Shown: positions 53,405-62,887, numbered from the stretch's first letter. The stretch: 64,000 bases of DNA from Paraburkholderia fungorum (GCF_900099835.1 NZ_FNKP01000001.1:124001-188000); one strand, 5' to 3'. Notes: generated by a model not told the origin, from the sequence alone. Translations and numbers: made by a program.

Positions 53405-54388
53405 CTAACCGCCCTTCAGAAAGCGCGCGAACACCGTGTAGAAATAATCGAGATCCGCATCGCGCAATCGTTCGTGAACTGGAATGAAGAACGCGTCCTC
53501 GCCATAAAAAACACTGCATTCGATACCGTGCCGCCAGCCGTGCCGCTTCATCGCCGCGAGGTCCGTGCCGGCGGGCGTGGTGAACAGGAAAGCACCCGGC
53601 ACGTCGTTGTCGAGCAGATCGAAACGCGGCGCGCAACCGAGCCGCGCGAAGCGCTGCGCCAACTGGTCGTGATGACGCCGGCGTGCGTGCCTGATGTCGT
53701 CAAGACGCGGCATGGTGTGCGACAGCACCGTCGACAGGTGACGCTCGAGCGGCTCTCCCGCGCCGACCCGGCTCTGGATCTCGTAGCGGGCGTCGTAAGA
53801 AAGCAGGCCGCCCATCTGCAGCGGATAAACCTTCGGCAAGCTGAATACGATGAAGTCACCAACTCGTCCCATGTCGCCGCCCGGTGTGTCGGCAAGATAG
53901 GAATGGCACGCGTCTTCAATGATAGGGACGCCGTAGTCCCGCAACCCGGCGAGGTCCCGATACGGATAGCCGAATTCGTGATTGACGAAGATCGCCGCGG
54001 TCGAATCCTCAATCTTTCTCGACCACTTGCAGACCTGCTCGATTTCACGCGTGACGCAACCGCTGATATAGCGATTGCCGCTGGTCGTGAGAATCGTCAC
54101 GCAATCGTCGCTCGCCAGTTGCAGCGCTGCGAGTGCGAGCGCAATCCCTTCCTTGCCGCATTCTGTGAAACACCATTTGCGGCCCGCAAACCGGGCGTCG
54201 AGTGACGTCGAGGCCGTCGAGGCAGGTTCCAGCCGGAGATTGTCCGCAATATCCGCCGTGCAGAACGGACTGATCCGATAGCTCGGCGAGTAGAAAGCGT
54301 CGGGCTGCAAGACGAAGCCATCGACAAACTCCAGCCGGTCGGCGGCAGCCGTCGGACTCGAAACCGGCGCGTCAGGGAGTACGCCCAT
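53405..54388 (-). CDS. Compact, divergent DegT/DnrJ/EryC1-family PLP protein (B)
   Basis: 327 residues. PLP-site elements include Asp159 in PIIEDACHSYLAD and Lys186 in FIVFSLPKVYPLQMGGLL. CGKEGIALALAALQL at about 77-91 is the phosphate-binding segment. The N-terminal 60 residues (with an Ala/Ser-rich start) do not look like the family. It differs clearly from neighbour A and from the canonical aminotransferase encoded at 58493. Spacing to both adjacent genes is 3 bases, so tight translational coupling is expected. Sugar transaminase or dehydrase activity is possible; substrate unknown. Confidence 0.78.
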   Translation of the reverse strand: MGVLPDAPVSSPTAAADRLEFVDGFVLQPDAFYSPSYRISPFCTADIADNLRLEPASTASTSLDARFAGRKWCFTECGKEGIALALAALQLASDDCVTILTTSGNRYISGCVTREIEQVCKWSRKIEDSTAAIFVNHEFGYPYRDLAGLRDYGVPIIEDACHSYLADTPGGDMGRVGDFIVFSLPKVYPLQMGGLLSYDARYEIQSRVGAGEPLERHLSTVLSHTMPRLDDIRHARRRHHDQLAQRFARLGCAPRFDLLDNDVPGAFLFTTPAGTDLAAMKRHGWRHGIECSVFYGEDAFFIPVHERLRDADLDYFYTVFARFLKGG

Positions 54389-54391
54389 TGA

Positions 54392-55132
54392 TCAACCCTC
54401 TTTCCTCAGCACGATGCCCATATCGCCCAGAAGCCGCACATCCAGCTGATCCGAGATCGCGTACAGCGCGTCGATCAGTGCCTGTGGCATGTCCTTAAGC
54501 ATCGAGTTCGGCAGTACCTTGAGCAGAAAGCCTTTCTGATCGACGATCCGGAATCCCGCTTCCTGCACCTCGCGCGTCAGGCGATCCATGTCATAGACCC
54601 GCTGATGGCCGACCAGATGATCACGCGGACTCAGCGTGTCGAGTTGCGGCTGGATTCCCATCAGCACCGCGAGACGGCGGTGAATCGACTCGGCATTCGG
54701 CACCGTGACGACCACCCGCGTGTCGTTCCCGCACCATTGCCGGATCGACGCCAGCGTCTCTGCCGGGTCGCCGACGTGCTCGAGGATATTGGTGGCGAGA
54801 ATCGCGTCGTATTCGTGCTCGGGCCGGAATTCGGCGAACAGCGCATGGTGGATCTGCACCGTGTCGCCGTACAGTTCGCGCGCACTGTTCACCAGCAACT
54901 CCGCTCCTTCGATGATGTCGACACGCATGCCTGCGTCGAGCAGCTGGCGCGTGACGTTACCTTCGCCGAAGCCCATTTCGAGCACCCGTGCGCCGGGTTC
55001 GATCATCGAACGCACCCACTGGAAACAGAGGTGATGAAAGTGCTGATCGAACTGCTTGTCCGAAATCTGCTCGTTGAGGTGATACTGGCTCGCAATCTGA
55101 TTCAACGATTCTTTGTCGACTTGGGGTTTCAA
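54392..55132 (-). CDS. SAM-dependent methyltransferase (Methyltransf_23-like)
   Basis: 246 residues. Motif I RVLEMGFGEGNVTRQLLDAG near residues 48-67, acidic residue in VDIIEGAELL, motif for post-I region ILATNILEHVGDPAETL. Such proteins commonly methylate sugars, including N-methyl or O-methyl groups on deoxyamino sugars. The start appears to be TTG (55132) behind AAGGAGC, overlapping the upstream stop by four bases. Second methyltransferase of the operon; the two share little beyond the SAM fold. Confidence 0.84.
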   Translation of the reverse strand: MKPQVDKESLNQIASQYHLNEQISDKQFDQHFHHLCFQWVRSMIEPGARVLEMGFGEGNVTRQLLDAGMRVDIIEGAELLVNSARELYGDTVQIHHALFAEFRPEHEYDAILATNILEHVGDPAETLASIRQWCGNDTRVVVTVPNAESIHRRLAVLMGIQPQLDTLSPRDHLVGHQRVYDMDRLTREVQEAGFRIVDQKGFLLKVLPNSMLKDMPQALIDALYAISDQLDVRLLGDMGIVLRKEG

Positions 55133-56520
55133 GCGAGGGCTCCTTCAGAATGGGCGATTTGCAACGCCTGGATCAGATGGTCGTTGAGTGTCGAGGACAC
55201 GCAACTGCGGCTTGCGCCCATCAGATGAATGTAGGGGAATTGCTGCGTGAATGCGTCGCGCAGCGCGTTGAACGGTGCGATCTGCTCGTGTGCCGGAATG
55301 GCCAATGCGCCGGCGAAACTTCGGTGTGTGCGGTCGATCACCGCGCCGGGTTCGATGCCGTAGCGTTCGAGTGCCGCGTGAAAACGTGCGCGGCTGTCGT
55401 CTGCATGCTCGCTCCAGTTTGCCGAATTGCACTCGACGATGATCTGATGGGTATCGGTATCGGCCTCTTGCCGGCAAACCGTTTGATTGGTGACGCGGTA
55501 AAACGGCGACACGCTTTGCGGATCGATCAAAACCGGGAAGCGATTGCGCACACCGTCACTCCTCACACGCAGGAAGAACAGATCGAGGCTGGCCCGCCGC
55601 GTAGGGGTGAGCGAGGCTTGCGGCATGAGTTGCGCGAGCTCGCCGCCCCACGCCAGGCGGTCGAACGCATACTCGCCCTGGGCGGTCAGCACACGTCTGC
55701 TGTTTGCGTCGATTTGCGCGCCGCTCACCGAGGTTTCGATCGTCACATTGGGCAGGCTGCGCACCTTGGCCACCATCCGGTCGATAAACGCGCCGAAATG
55801 CCGGTCACGCGGATAGTGAAAGACTGTAGGCTTCAGCCGCTGCGGCGTAGGCCCGAACTGGCTCAGCAGCGTTTCCGGGTAAAACAGCGGCGCCCAGCCG
55901 CTGCGATGAAACACGGCCTTCACTTCCGATGTCGGCACGCCCAGTACCTTCCGGAACATCGGCTCGACGAATAGACCGTGGAAGGTCGGACCGTGATTCG
56001 CCAGCGACGCGGCCTCGAAGCTCGCACTTTCCAGAGGCGAGCCGGCCGCGTTCTTCAAACGTGGATGCAGCGCGTTGGCTGTCGAAGCGCAGACTTCGAG
56101 TTCCTGCCGTATCGCGGTCCGCAGCGAATCCGGCAGCTTGCCGAGAATGTCGAATTGATTTGTGATGATCAGGTCGTCACGCATGCAATCGCCGTGGATC
56201 ATTTGCGGCGTGGGTAACGGTTCGACGTCGACGTAGTCGGAGAGGTAGCGCCGCACCAGATGAACGTACCTGCCGATGTCCGGTTTGCAGTCCGCGTCGT
56301 AGCGTTCGATGTTGTCCGATGGCTCGCCGAACAGTTCGAACTCGAAGTTCGTCATGCCGGCGTCGAACGTGGCGTCGCCAATCGTCACGCCCCGAAACAC
56401 GCCGCCCCAGGATTTGGCCGGGTTGAGCAGGGTCACCCGCCGGCCGCCGGTGCCGAGGCGTTCCGCGAGTGCGAGTGCGGAAAGACCCGCTCCATAAACA
56501 ACCCAGTCGCTGCTCTGCAT
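55129..56520 (-). CDS. FAD/NAD(P)-binding oxidoreductase (amine oxidase / UDP-galactopyranose mutase-like fold)
   Basis: 463 residues from the ATG at 56520. The N-terminal Rossmann motif VVYGAGLSALALAERLG is the dinucleotide-binding GxGxxA, followed by RRVTLLNPAKSWGGVFRG, resembling FAD enzymes of the mutase/amine-oxidase type. The protein lacks a signal or membrane segment. Its catalytic type cannot be fixed from sequence: sugar-ring mutase, desaturase or oxidase are all possible. An alternative TTG start lies nine bases upstream. It shares an operon with the PLP and methyltransferase genes. Confidence 0.72.
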   Translation of the reverse strand: MQSSDWVVYGAGLSALALAERLGTGGRRVTLLNPAKSWGGVFRGVTIGDATFDAGMTNFEFELFGEPSDNIERYDADCKPDIGRYVHLVRRYLSDYVDVEPLPTPQMIHGDCMRDDLIITNQFDILGKLPDSLRTAIRQELEVCASTANALHPRLKNAAGSPLESASFEAASLANHGPTFHGLFVEPMFRKVLGVPTSEVKAVFHRSGWAPLFYPETLLSQFGPTPQRLKPTVFHYPRDRHFGAFIDRMVAKVRSLPNVTIETSVSGAQIDANSRRVLTAQGEYAFDRLAWGGELAQLMPQASLTPTRRASLDLFFLRVRSDGVRNRFPVLIDPQSVSPFYRVTNQTVCRQEADTDTHQIIVECNSANWSEHADDSRARFHAALERYGIEPGAVIDRTHRSFAGALAIPAHEQIAPFNALRDAFTQQFPYIHLMGASRSCVSSTLNDHLIQALQIAHSEGALA

Positions 56521-56558
56521 GGTCAACAAAAAGCTCCGTTCAACGGACGCATCACGCG

Positions 56559-57530
56559 TCAGGCAGGCCGCCGTTCAAAATCGAGCTTGGCCGATTCCTG
56601 GAAACCGAGATTGCGCTTGAATCTGATCAGCCCGTAATTGGGCTCTCCATCGAGTGTCGAGATGCCCGCGTCGAGCACCCGGTATCCGCCCTGCTGGCAG
56701 AATCCGTAGATGGCCGACGCAAGCAGCACGATCGGGCTGAACACGCTCACGCCATCAATATCGCCCCAGTAGAAGACGTAGAAGATCGACCCGGTCAACG
56801 CGATACAGACTGACGCGGCGACCATCTCGCTGCGCGTGTCGTCGCGGAACACGGCGAATAGATGCATCCGGTCGGGGAATAACGCGATCATCTGGCGAAG
56901 CTGCGCAGCCGACATCGACACGCGCACGCCCAGTCGGGCCCGGCTGAGTTCGATCACGCGATAGACGTCGTCGAACCGTTCGTGTCCCACATTCTCCGCG
57001 ATAAAGCCTTCGCGGGTCGCCTTGCGCAGACGCTTTGCATTGCCGTAGTCGATCCGTTCGACGAAAGCGCTGTCGTCGACATGAAGGTCGTAGTTCAACT
57101 CGTGCGCGGTCAGTTCAAAGCGATGGCGCAACAGCAGATTGAGCAGGCTCGCAAACACGGCCGGCTCGTGACTGGCCGGCGCGCAACGCACGCGGACAAC
57201 GCGCGCCCCTTCGCGGGTCAGGTGGGTCACGAGCGTGCTGAAGAAGGTGTCGAGCGCCTCGAACTCCAGCGCGTGATTCAGGCTCAAGCCGCCGAATGTG
57301 CCGCGTTTCGGACTTGCCATGACACCGTCGTCGAGCTCGAAAAAAGCCACGGTCGCATAGACCTTCGCGTCGCTGCGCCGGATGAGCTGAACGTACGCAT
57401 CGTGCGGCGAACCCGAATGCAGCCGGAAATAGTCCGGCTCGTTAAACAGGTGGTTGCCGGTCGCAGGATGAAAGTGATTGACGTGAATGTCGTACTTGTC
57501 ATCCACCTGAACGATATGTTTCTTGAGCAT
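56559..57530 (-). CDS. GNAT/FemAB-like acyltransferase, putative
   Basis: 323 residues from the ATG at 57530. I recognise only the general acyltransferase layout: an N-terminal half without clear motifs and a C-terminal half with GVRVSMSAAQLRQMIALFPDRMHLFAVF and MVAASVCIALTGSIFYVFYWGD, then YGFCQQGGYRVLDAGIS and NYGLIRFKRNLGFQ, the pattern seen in BioF2/FemAB-like GNAT proteins. It would be the first gene of the six-gene operon; the ribosome site is weak. Probably transfers an acyl group to the amino sugar made by neighbouring enzymes (inference). Confidence 0.65.
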   Translation of the reverse strand: MLKKHIVQVDDKYDIHVNHFHPATGNHLFNEPDYFRLHSGSPHDAYVQLIRRSDAKVYATVAFFELDDGVMASPKRGTFGGLSLNHALEFEALDTFFSTLVTHLTREGARVVRVRCAPASHEPAVFASLLNLLLRHRFELTAHELNYDLHVDDSAFVERIDYGNAKRLRKATREGFIAENVGHERFDDVYRVIELSRARLGVRVSMSAAQLRQMIALFPDRMHLFAVFRDDTRSEMVAASVCIALTGSIFYVFYWGDIDGVSVFSPIVLLASAIYGFCQQGGYRVLDAGISTLDGEPNYGLIRFKRNLGFQESAKLDFERRPA

Positions 57531-58032
57531 TTGACACCACTTACATGACGAAGCCCCGCTTCGTGTCGGTTCGGACCTCATCGGCGATCAATCAACGGGC
57601 AGACTTGCGAACTCGCAGGTGAGCGTCGTTGCCATGCGCAAAAATCGCGATCGCGTTCCATGGCGACAGACATGGCAGCCTCCCGAACAGCATTGTCGGC
57701 TGCGACCGGGGCCGCTAATCGGCCAAGAAGACGGCATAACCACGATCAATTCAGGCAATGGGCGACACCCGCGTCCCATACGGCGGGTGCCGGCATGGCC
57801 AACGCTATATCTGCGAAATAGCCTCGATTTAGGTTTCAGTTCCTCGGTTCGGGTAGCGAATGCATCGGCGATACTCATCTCCATCGACGGCTGTCGTGCG
57901 CGGCGAGATTCGCCGCACGGCAGTTCGGTCAGATAGTCCGTTCACTGGCCGCCTTTTTGGGCGACGCCGCATTCGCGTCGCTGAATTCGCGCTCACCGGC
58001 GAGACGGACGAGAAGATATTGGGGAGCCTACC
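57531..58032. other. Divergent control region between two glycan operons
   Basis: 502 bp separating the minus-strand operon from the plus-strand FdtA-like operon. I see a 7-bp perfect stem (GCGGCGA-GAT-TCGCCGC, near 57899-57915), and GGGGAG before the TTG start at 58033. Short open frames on both strands show no family resemblance. Promoters for both operons must be here but are not identifiable by eye. Confidence 0.45.
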
Positions 58033-58491
58033 TTGCCACTGAACGATTGCCGCACCATTGAATTGCCGAAGATCACTGATCCTCGCGGAAACCTGACGTT
58101 TGTGGAGGGTGGCACTCACATCCCCTTCGATATCCGCCGCGTCTACTATCTCTACGACGTACCCGGCGGGTCGGATCGTGGCGCGCACGCACACAAGCAG
58201 TTGCATCAGTTCGTCGTGGCCATGTCGGGCAGCTTCGACATCATGCTCGACGACGGTGAGCGCAAGCGCAAATTCCACCTGAACCGTTCGTACAACGGCC
58301 TCTATATTTCACCGATGATGTGGCGCTCGCTCGACAATTTTTCGTCCGGTGCGGTGTGCATGGTATTGGCATCGGAAGTATTCAATCCAGCGGATTACAT
58401 TCGCGACTACGACCAGTTCCTGCAACTGGCTCGCGGTGAGCCGCGTCGCTATGGCATGAGCGCGGGCGTGCAACAATTGGTCGAAACCTGA
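58033..58491 (+). CDS. FdtA/QdtA-like sugar 3,4-ketoisomerase (WxcM-like cupin)
   Basis: 152-residue single-domain cupin of the family that isomerises dTDP-4-keto-6-deoxyglucose to the 3-keto sugar. Family blocks are visible: [34 protein letters not shown] (histidines of the active site), [17 protein letters not shown], and [26 protein letters not shown]. The start is TTG (58033), six bases after GGGGAG, with no ATG in reach. With the adjacent DegT gene it suggests a 3-amino-3,6-dideoxy sugar; the required RmlA/RmlB are not in the window. Confidence 0.9.
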   Translation: MPLNDCRTIELPKITDPRGNLTFVEGGTHIPFDIRRVYYLYDVPGGSDRGAHAHKQLHQFVVAMSGSFDIMLDDGERKRKFHLNRSYNGLYISPMMWRSLDNFSSGAVCMVLASEVFNPADYIRDYDQFLQLARGEPRRYGMSAGVQQLVET

Positions 58492-58492
58492 C

Positions 58493-59623
58493 ATGCCAGT
58501 CGATTTTCTGAACCTTGGCCGTGCCAACGCGCCGCTTCTCGATGAAATTCAGCAAGCGGTTGCTCGCGTCGTCGCGTCGGGATGGTATGTGCTGGGAAGC
58601 GAAACCACAGCATTCGAAGAAGAATTCGCGAGCTATTGCGGCGTGCGCCATTGCATCGGCGTCGGTAACGGGCTGGACGCGCTGACCCTCGTGCTACGCG
58701 CGCGAGGAATCAGCGAGGGTGACGAAGTCATCGTCCCGTCGAACACCTTCATCGCCACCTGGCTTGCCGTGAGCCAGACCGGCGCGCGGGTCGTGCCCGT
58801 CGAACCCGACGAGCACACGCACAATCTCGACCCCACGCTGATCGAAGCAGCGATCACGCCGCGCACTCGCGCCATCATTCCGGTCCATCTGTACGGTCAA
58901 CCGGCACAGATGGATTCGATCAACGAGATCGCGCAGCGTCACGGTCTCTTCGTCCTGGAGGATGCAGCGCAGGCCCATGGCGCCCGCTTCATGGGACGCC
59001 GGGCCGGCTCGCTCGGCGATGCGGCGGCGTTCAGTTTTTATCCCGGCAAAAACCTCGGCGCCATGGGCGACGGCGGCGCGATCACGACCAACGACGACGA
59101 CCTCGCCGCGAAGGTCCGCAAGCTGCGCAACTATGGGTCCAGCGTCAAATACCGGCACGAACTGATCGGCATCAATTCGCGCCTCGACGAAATCCAGGCG
59201 GCCATTCTCCGCGTCAAACTCCGTTCGCTCGATGCAGACAACGCAAAGCGCTCGGCCGTGGCCAACGCTTATAGCGAACGGCTTGCCGGTCTGCCGCTTC
59301 ACTTGCCGGCGATTGCACGGGATACGGAGTCGGCCTGGCATCTGTATGTGATACGCGCCCCGCGCCGCGACGACTTGCAGGCGCTGCTGAAACAGCGCGG
59401 TATCGACACACTGGTTCACTACCCAACCGCGTGCCACCGCCAGCATGCATACGCAGGCGGCGAATGGCCTGCCCTGCCGATTGCCGACAGGCTGCAGGAC
59501 CAGGTTCTTAGCCTGCCGATGGCACCGTACCTCGATTCAGATGAGATTCAGAGCGTTGTGACTGCGATATCCGAACACTTTTCCTGGGCGGCCGCGGCAG
59601 GTTGCATGGATCCCATTGCATGA
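58493..59623 (+). CDS. DegT/DnrJ/EryC1/StrS sugar aminotransferase (FdtB/QdtB-like)
   Basis: Canonical PLP sugar aminotransferase of 376 residues: [28 protein letters not shown] (phosphate site and Thr/Ser), [11 protein letters not shown] (Asp contacting PLP), and [18 protein letters not shown] with the Schiff-base Lys186. The likely reaction is transamination of the 3-keto sugar made by the upstream ketoisomerase, whose stop lies one base before this ATG. It is clearly more conserved than the two compact DegT proteins of the neighbouring operon. Confidence 0.93.
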   Translation: MPVDFLNLGRANAPLLDEIQQAVARVVASGWYVLGSETTAFEEEFASYCGVRHCIGVGNGLDALTLVLRARGISEGDEVIVPSNTFIATWLAVSQTGARVVPVEPDEHTHNLDPTLIEAAITPRTRAIIPVHLYGQPAQMDSINEIAQRHGLFVLEDAAQAHGARFMGRRAGSLGDAAAFSFYPGKNLGAMGDGGAITTNDDDLAAKVRKLRNYGSSVKYRHELIGINSRLDEIQAAILRVKLRSLDADNAKRSAVANAYSERLAGLPLHLPAIARDTESAWHLYVIRAPRRDDLQALLKQRGIDTLVHYPTACHRQHAYAGGEWPALPIADRLQDQVLSLPMAPYLDSDEIQSVVTAISEHFSWAAAAGCMDPIA

Positions 59624-60570
59624 AACTAACGACTGTCATCCCGGCCTACAAGTCGAAATATCTTTCTGACCTTCTAGTCGCACTTTCGAATCAGACCGTC
59701 AAGCCGGACCGGGTGATCTTTTCGGACGACAGTCCTGACCGGTCGTTCACCACGGCGCTGTCGAGCGAATCGGCGAAGGCCGTGCGTGCACATCTGAACA
59801 TCGAGGTGATTCAGGGGCCCCGCCGCGGCGCGACCGCGAACTGGCGTCACCTGATGAACACGTGGAATGGATCGACCCCTCTCATCCACTTCCTGATGGA
59901 CGATGACGTCATCTATCCCGAGTTCTACGAGCGGCACCTCGCCGTGCATTCGGGCGACGGCGTGAACTGCACGGTCAGCCGCCGCTGGACTGCGGTCGAA
60001 TCGGGCCAGCCGATCGGCCAGCTTCCGCGGCCCGAACAGGTTGCGAAACATCCGGAGAGAACGCTAGCGCTGGGTGCCGATTTTGTCTTTGCATCGACGA
60101 TTCCCAGCTGTAACAACTGGTTCGGCGAACTGTCCAATTGCGTGCTCAACGTCAAGGGAGCGCAACTGCTCGACAAGTCGTCGCTCGGCGAGATTTCGTT
60201 TGAAGGACTCGGCGACATTGGGCTTTTCATCGCGGCGAGCGTGGACAAGCCGCTGGGGTATATCAACGAAACGCTCAGCTCGTTCCGGTTGAACTCCCAT
60301 CAGAACTCGCAAAACCCTAACAGTCAGGATTCGAAGCGTGCGCACGTCGCATGGATCGCGCTCGCACTCGCGAGCCGGCGCCTCGGCAAGCTGTCGCAAT
60401 CGCAGGTTATCCAGTCGATGCTGACGATCAACCGCGTGATTACGCTCCGCTTTGCGGGGCTGCCCGACATGAAGGGATATTTCGACGCATTTCCCGGCCT
60501 GATCGCCGCCGATCCAACAGCCGAGGCCAACTTCCTGCACTGGTGGAACGCATACGTAACGAAGCAGTGA
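59620..60570 (+). CDS. Glycosyltransferase family 2
   Basis: 316-residue GT-A enzyme. [22 protein letters not shown] is the N-terminal nucleotide-binding strand-helix. [10 protein letters not shown] supplies the first acidic site and [18 protein letters not shown] the DxD metal motif. [15 protein letters not shown] resembles the C-terminal acceptor segment. Its ATG overlaps the upstream stop by four bases (ATGA), so it is coupled to the aminotransferase gene. Probably transfers the amino sugar made by the two upstream enzymes. Confidence 0.88.
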   Translation: MKLTTVIPAYKSKYLSDLLVALSNQTVKPDRVIFSDDSPDRSFTTALSSESAKAVRAHLNIEVIQGPRRGATANWRHLMNTWNGSTPLIHFLMDDDVIYPEFYERHLAVHSGDGVNCTVSRRWTAVESGQPIGQLPRPEQVAKHPERTLALGADFVFASTIPSCNNWFGELSNCVLNVKGAQLLDKSSLGEISFEGLGDIGLFIAASVDKPLGYINETLSSFRLNSHQNSQNPNSQDSKRAHVAWIALALASRRLGKLSQSQVIQSMLTINRVITLRFAGLPDMKGYFDAFPGLIAADPTAEANFLHWWNAYVTKQ

Positions 60571-60654
60571 TCATTCGTTCGCCGTCGGGCTGATGGCGAA
60601 CGGAGAAATCTGTTCGTGGGCTGCGAGTCAATTCTCCTTCTCTAACTTCCTGCC

Positions 60655-61473
60655 ATGCAGAACGCCCGCATCTATCAGATCTTTTATTCCGAGCAGACGC
60701 GCGCATCGCTCGACGAAGGTTTCATTCCGCTCGACAACACGAATAAGCGGCCAGACTGGTACGAATATTCGGCAATCCGCGATTTCCTGCACAAGAACGA
60801 GTTGAACGACGACACGTTTTACGGGTTTTTGTCGCCGAGTTTCAAGGCAAAGACCGGGCTCGACGCCACGGCGGTTCATGCCTTCGTCGCGTCGGTTCCG
60901 CCGTCGACGGATGTGGTGAGCTTTTCGCCGTTTTTCGACGCAGGCGCGCTCTTCGTCAACGTATTCCAGCAAGGTGCGCACGAGCATCCGAACGCGTGGC
61001 CCGCGTTTGTGGAGAGCGCGCGGCTGATGGCGCCGGGTGCCAATCTCGACAAGCTCGTGATGGATTCGACGCAAAGCGTGTTCTGCAATTACTTCGTCGC
61101 GAAGCCGCGCTTCTGGCGGCATTGGTTCGATCGCGCGGAACTGATCTTCCAGATTGCCGAGCAGAACGCGAGTCCGCTGGGACAGGCGTTGAATGCCGGA
61201 ACCCAGCACCGCATGAACGCGTACGCAACAAAGGTGTTTGTCATGGAGCGGTTGGTCGCGCTGCTGCTTGCAATCGACCCGCAGTGGCGCGTGACGCCGT
61301 TCAATTCGATGCTGTTGCCGCTGGTTTATCCGAATGCGAATCGCGTCGCTCATGAACTGGTGATGCTCGATGCGCTCAAGAAAGCGGCGCGCGCCACCGG
61401 GCTGAATCAGTACATGGAGGTATTCGCGTCGCTGCGTGCCCGCGTGCTGACTGAAATGTCGACGCAGCGTTGA
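60655..61473 (+). CDS. Uncharacterised protein found with glycan genes
   Basis: Not assigned to a named family. 272 residues, no signal or membrane segment. The N-terminal block IYQIFYSEQTRASLDEGFIP with LDNTNKRPDWYEYSAIRDFL, then FYGFLSPSFKAKTGL, is distinctive and recalls uncharacterised proteins encoded in other surface-glycan loci (memory, not searched). The spacing of acidic residues is compatible with a glycosyltransferase-like fold but no DxD is obvious. It lies 84 bases after the GT2 gene in the same direction with a poor ribosome site. Confidence 0.65.
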   Translation: MQNARIYQIFYSEQTRASLDEGFIPLDNTNKRPDWYEYSAIRDFLHKNELNDDTFYGFLSPSFKAKTGLDATAVHAFVASVPPSTDVVSFSPFFDAGALFVNVFQQGAHEHPNAWPAFVESARLMAPGANLDKLVMDSTQSVFCNYFVAKPRFWRHWFDRAELIFQIAEQNASPLGQALNAGTQHRMNAYATKVFVMERLVALLLAIDPQWRVTPFNSMLLPLVYPNANRVAHELVMLDALKKAARATGLNQYMEVFASLRARVLTEMSTQR

Positions 61474-61660
61474 CGGGCAGCCGGACGGCGGTGCTTGCAT
61501 TTGAGGCTGTGGGCGCCGGACGCTGTTTGGGACACCGGTTGATCGAATGTCGGTAAGCCGGGTCCCCAAAAAAGCTCCGCGCTTGCGCCGCAGAGCCTCG
61601 ATGTATCCGGGGTGACGCTATGAGCAGCTGCATCGCGGCCGATCTGACACGCCGGCCGTC

Positions 61661-62722
61661 TCACCGGCTGGCCGCTCGCTGATAGGGTGCTTTGGCGATC
61701 GCAATCTTTCGAATCAATGTGCGCATGGGTCTTTCTATCAGCACATGTGCCGCAATCGAGATTGCCACCAGAATAGCCAGGCAAAGATAGAAGGTCTGGT
61801 TATGGGTCAGATTGGTAATGAGTCTTTCACCGGGCACGAAGACGAGCATCTGCAATAGATACAAGGAATAGCTCGATTCGCCGAGCAATATGGCAACAGG
61901 ACTTTCCAGCAGCCTGGCAGAAGGCAGCGCCAGCACGGCGCACATTGCGCACAGGAAAAGTGGAGCATACAAGCCGTTTTCGCCAAGCGAAATCAGGCCA
62001 GCAACGTCGGCAATACTGACCACGATCTGAGTCAACGCCATGCACGCCAGTGCGGCAATGCCCACCCGCCTCAGCGTTAATCCGTGTCGAACGACGATGA
62101 CGCCCGCACACGCGCCAAGCACGAACTCGTTTAAATGCATCAACGGAAAATAAAATATCAGGTCATGCGAGTGCGACGGGTATCCCTGGTAATGATGGGT
62201 AAACAGATAAAACGTCACGTACTGTGTTGCTATCCATAGCGACGCGGTTGCCGCTATCAGCCGTGCGGTGCTGCTTCGCACTATCAACACCGTCATGTAC
62301 GGGAACAGCGCGTAAAAGAATACCTCGACTGAAAGCGACCAGCCCGGCGCATTGACCGCCAACGGGTAGCCCGGAATCCAGGCTTGCAGGAGTAGCGCGG
62401 AGAGCGCGAGTTGCGACGAAGTTGCACTCGAAATCAGCGGCAAACTGAGCAGGAGACACGCCACATAGACTGGATAAATGCGGGCAAATCGTGCGATCCA
62501 GTATGCCTTTCGCGTCGACGTATCCATCGGCCCCCGATACACGGAGGCCATGATGAATCCAGAAAGGCAGTAGAAAAACGAAACCGCCAGATTGCCGTGA
62601 GCGGCGACCTGATTGAGCCATGACGTATCGAAGGGGACAACACTTCGGCCGAAATGAAAAAAGACCACTAGCAACGCGGCGACAAATCTAAACGGAGTCA
62701 AGCGTTGCAGACTCAATTTCAT
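61661..62722 (-). CDS. Acyltransferase-3 family membrane O-acyltransferase
   Basis: Integral membrane protein of 353 residues with about ten hydrophobic segments. The N-terminal signature RLTPFRFVAALLVVFFHFG contains the conserved His. RKAYWIARFARIYPVY is the second family motif, and the C terminus FLLIERPMRTLIRK-like segment (VLIERPMRTLIRKIA) is typical. Members O-acetylate surface polysaccharides or glycan sugars. AGGAGG stands seven bases before the ATG. Its upstream region holds a C9 tract (62801-62809). It is convergent with the plus-strand glycan operon. Confidence 0.9.
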   Translation of the reverse strand: MKLSLQRLTPFRFVAALLVVFFHFGRSVVPFDTSWLNQVAAHGNLAVSFFYCLSGFIMASVYRGPMDTSTRKAYWIARFARIYPVYVACLLLSLPLISSATSSQLALSALLLQAWIPGYPLAVNAPGWSLSVEVFFYALFPYMTVLIVRSSTARLIAATASLWIATQYVTFYLFTHHYQGYPSHSHDLIFYFPLMHLNEFVLGACAGVIVVRHGLTLRRVGIAALACMALTQIVVSIADVAGLISLGENGLYAPLFLCAMCAVLALPSARLLESPVAILLGESSYSLYLLQMLVFVPGERLITNLTHNQTFYLCLAILVAISIAAHVLIERPMRTLIRKIAIAKAPYQRAASR

Positions 62723-62800
62723 TCAATACCTCCTGGCGATTCATTCGTTCGATGATCGACAAGAGGTCTTTGCGAGCCGTTGCTGAATAACTTGAAGCCG

Positions 62801-62809
62801 CCCCCCCCC
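62801..62809. repeat. C9 mononucleotide tract
   Basis: Nine consecutive C (G on the coding strand of the acyltransferase gene), 79 bp upstream of that gene's ATG. Tracts of this length are prone to slippage. Confidence 0.9.
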
Positions 62810-62887
62810 GAGCAACGATGCAAACGCGACACGGCGGAGAGTGAAACTGCTTTTCCAGCGCGTGATGCCCCTTTAAGAAGCCTAAAT

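Noticed and set aside
57588..57884. Short open frames in the divergent glycan control region
   Set aside because: Both strands are open by chance in GC-rich sequence; no start signals or family motifs.
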